Positions 6,876 through 8,208 of a stretch of DNA of 8,208 nt are shown here, piece by piece. The position numbers and the translations under genes were made by a program. The stretch is from Actinomycetota bacterium. Lineage in GTDB: Bacteria > Actinomycetota > Thermoleophilia > Solirubrobacterales > Solirubrobacteraceae. Every line of letters begins with the position of its first letter. The first letter of the stretch is position 1. Where the stretch lies: contig SYBY01000115.1 in assembly GCA_005788585.1 (NCBI GenBank), forward strand, positions 1 through 8,208, read 5' to 3'. The notes below the pieces were generated by a model, which saw nothing but the letters and a program-made list of their open reading frames with translations, made no database searches and was not told the origin of the DNA.

Positions 6876-6891
6876 GGGTGACCCTACACCC
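6876..6891. repeat. Short perfect inverted repeat enclosing a candidate -10 box of the oxygenase operon
   Basis: GGGTG (6876-6880) and CACCC (6887-6891) flank six bases that read TAGGGT on the minus strand, a TANNNT box. From it, transcription would start about 6873 and leave a leader of about 30 bases carrying GGAGGT. The right arm ends at the base before the GTG of the divergent transporter gene. Possible operator for one or both genes; the arms are only five bases long, so chance is not excluded. Confidence 0.3.
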
Positions 6892-7932
6892 GTGCGCACG
6901 TCCGCGCCGCGGGTTCCGTTCGCGGCGTTTGCCATCGTCGGCCCGATGGCGGCCGTCGACGAACCCCTGCAGGAGACCGCGCTGCTGCGGACCGCCGCCG
7001 GCTACGCGACGGCCCGGGTTCCGCGCGCCGCACCGCACGACCGGGCCGGGGACCTCCGGGCCGGCCTCGCGGGCCTCGTCGTGGACTGCGCGGACGACAT
7101 CGCGGTCCTGGACGGCAGCACGCTCGTGGGGCTCCTGCCGGTCGAGCGGCTGCTCGCGGCACCGGCCGATGCCCGCATCGACGCGATCATGGATCCCGAT
7201 CCCCCGAGGGTGCCGCCTGGCGCCGCGCCGGAACGGGCGGCGTGGGAGATGGTGCGGCGCGGGGAGGCGAGCCTCCCGGTGGTCGGCGACGACGGCGAGT
7301 TCGTCGGGTTGATCCCGCCGCATCGCATGCTCGCCGTGCTGCTCGCCGAACATGACGAGGACCTCGCCCGGATCGGCGGCTACCTCGCGAGCACCGCGCG
7401 TGCCCGGATCGCAGCCGAGGAGCCCGTCGGGCGGCGCCTGTGGCACCGGCTGCCGTGGCTGATGATCGGCCTCGTCGGCGCGATGCTCTCGGCGCTCATC
7501 ATCGGCTCGTTCGAGGAGGAGCTCGCGCAGAAGGTGCTGCTCGCGTTCTTCGTCCCCGCGGTCGTGTACCTGGCGGACGCCGTCGGCACCCAGACCGAGA
7601 CGGTGCTCATCCGCGGCCTGTCGGTCGGGATCAACCTGCGCGAGGTCGTGCGGCGGGAGGTCCTGACCGGCCTCGTCATCGGCCTCCTGGTCGGGGGCGC
7701 GTTCGTCCCGTTCTGCCTCCTCATCTGGGGGGACGCGCGCGTGGCGGTGGCGGTGGGGATGGCGCTCGTGGCGAGTTGCTCGGTCGCGACGGTGGTCGCG
7801 ATGGGGCTGCCGATGCTCTTCCACCGGCTCGGGCGTGACCCCGCGTTCGGATCCGGGCCGCTCGCCACGGTGGTCCAGGACCTCCTGTCGATCATCGTGT
7901 ACTTCGCCATCGCGGTCCCCCTCGCCACCTAG
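6892..7932 (+). CDS. MgtE-type divalent-cation (Mg2+) transporter lacking the N-terminal domain
   Basis: Inner-membrane Mg2+-channel-like protein. Residues about 35-160 form a CBS-domain pair (TLVGLLPVERLL, then SLPVVGDDGEFVGLIPPHRML, ending EHDEDLARIGG), the nucleotide- and Mg2+-sensing module of MgtE. The rest is the MgtE membrane domain with five predicted helices: about 187-207, 214-232, 256-279, 284-310 and 330-344. Family signatures are visible as GTQTETVLIRGL (232-243) and DPAFGSGPLATVVQD (316-330), where D330 matches the pore aspartate region. At 346 residues it is about 100 shorter than the usual MgtE (about 450), because the N-terminal helical domain is missing. The start is uncertain: GTG 6892, or ATG 6946 giving 328 residues and beginning just before the CBS pair; neither has a clear ribosome site. 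It is divergent from the oxygenase operon and 15 bases ahead of the glutamate-synthase-like gene. Confidence 0.87.
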   Translation: MRTSAPRVPFAAFAIVGPMAAVDEPLQETALLRTAAGYATARVPRAAPHDRAGDLRAGLAGLVVDCADDIAVLDGSTLVGLLPVERLLAAPADARIDAIMDPDPPRVPPGAAPERAAWEMVRRGEASLPVVGDDGEFVGLIPPHRMLAVLLAEHDEDLARIGGYLASTARARIAAEEPVGRRLWHRLPWLMIGLVGAMLSALIIGSFEEELAQKVLLAFFVPAVVYLADAVGTQTETVLIRGLSVGINLREVVRREVLTGLVIGLLVGGAFVPFCLLIWGDARVAVAVGMALVASCSVATVVAMGLPMLFHRLGRDPAFGSGPLATVVQDLLSIIVYFAIAVPLAT

Positions 7933-7933
7933 G

Positions 7934-7939
7934 TAGCCT
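7934..7939 (+). promoter_or_regulatory. Candidate -10 box of the glutamate-synthase-like gene, leaderless arrangement
   Basis: TAGCCT fits TANNNT and ends exactly eight bases before the ATG at 7948, the same distance as at the methyltransferase gene. It begins two bases after the transporter stop codon, so the downstream gene may have its own promoter rather than rely on read-through. No strong -35 is visible. Confidence 0.4.
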
Positions 7940-7947
7940 CGCGCGAG

Positions 7948-8208
7948 ATGGCACGTGCCCGGACCCTGCAGCGCATCGGCGCCGGCGTCACCGCCGCGCT
8001 CGGCGGCGTCGTGGCCTACGACGTCCTGCAGCGCCGCCACGCGATCCTGCACAACTTCCCCGTCGCAGGGCACTTCCGCTACCTGCTCGAGTCGATCGGG
8101 CCGGAGCTGCGCCAGTACATCGTCACGAACAACGACGAGGAGCGGCCGTTCTCCCGCGACCAGCGCGCGTGGGTCTACATGTCCTCGAAGGCCAGGCGCA
8201 ACACGTTC
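7948..8208 (+). CDS. FMN-binding glutamate-synthase-family protein (N-terminal part, cut by window edge)
   Basis: The first 87 codons are present and the frame is open to the right edge. A weakly hydrophobic N-terminal helix (about residues 9-24) is followed by YDVLQRRHAILHNFPVAGHF and then RYLLESIGPELRQYIVTNND and EERPFSRDQRAWVY. This is the characteristic start of the stand-alone FMN-binding glutamate-synthase-domain proteins (GltB central/FMN-domain homologues, about 500 residues), which carry a membrane-proximal N-terminus before the TIM-barrel. Their reaction is inferred from homology to the FMN half of glutamate synthase (2-oxoglutarate plus ammonia to glutamate) and is not firmly established for these stand-alone forms. 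The catalytic barrel and FMN- and cluster-binding residues lie outside the window and cannot be checked. Only a weak GAG precedes the ATG; a TANNNT box eight bases upstream suggests a leaderless mRNA. Confidence 0.85.
   Translation, partial: MARARTLQRIGAGVTAALGGVVAYDVLQRRHAILHNFPVAGHFRYLLESIGPELRQYIVTNNDEERPFSRDQRAWVYMSSKARRNTF

Noticed and set aside
6841..8073. A 410-codon minus-strand open frame opposite the transporter and the glutamate-synthase-like gene
   Set aside because: The sense strand encodes clear CBS/MgtE and FMN-glutamate-synthase motifs; the antisense product is a charged His/Arg/Asp-rich run without motifs.

Overview
The window is very GC-rich (strong G/C at third codon positions throughout, by eye roughly 70% or more) and looks like ordinary chromosome of a high-GC actinobacterium. 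The closest resemblance I can suggest, from remembered protein families rather than a search, is the Thermoleophilia/Solirubrobacterales. No tRNA, rRNA, CRISPR array, insertion sequence, phage gene or attachment site is visible. It is tightly packed: eight protein genes, none of the gaps exceeding about 90 bases, so there is no long non-coding stretch to describe.

Layout from left to right. (1) A large secreted M14-family zinc carboxypeptidase on the minus strand runs off the left edge (1-2591). (2) A divergent 87-base gap leads to a short, apparently C-terminally clipped SAM-dependent methyltransferase on the plus strand (2679-3059). Its stop codon touches, end to end, the stop codon of (3), an exported beta-lactamase-fold serine hydrolase on the minus strand (3060-4235). 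(4) A second divergent gap leads to a small acidic helical protein of unknown function (4283-4594), which converges on (5) a minus-strand two-gene operon. In that operon a carotenoid cleavage oxygenase (5414-6841) is followed by a short-chain dehydrogenase/reductase (4599-5417), joined by an ATGA stop/start overlap. (6) A third divergent gap leads to a plus-strand MgtE-type divalent-cation transporter without the N-terminal domain (6892-7932), then 15 bases later to (7) the start of an FMN-binding glutamate-synthase-family gene (from 7948), cut by the right edge.

How they fit together: the clearest functional unit is the oxygenase-dehydrogenase pair, in which an aldehyde made by oxidative alkene cleavage of a carotenoid, apocarotenoid or stilbene could be reduced or oxidised by the coupled dehydrogenase. 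The two exported hydrolases (peptidase, serine hydrolase) are plausible cell-envelope or nutrient-scavenging enzymes but are not obviously linked to it. The other genes look like unrelated housekeeping neighbours.

Regulation visible in sequence is limited. Two plus-strand genes have a TANNNT box exactly eight bases before the start codon, which suits leaderless mRNAs. Two of the three divergent gaps contain short inverted repeats lying over or between candidate -10 boxes. I found no convincing evidence of a wholly new system; the points worth a second look are listed as findings with modest scores.
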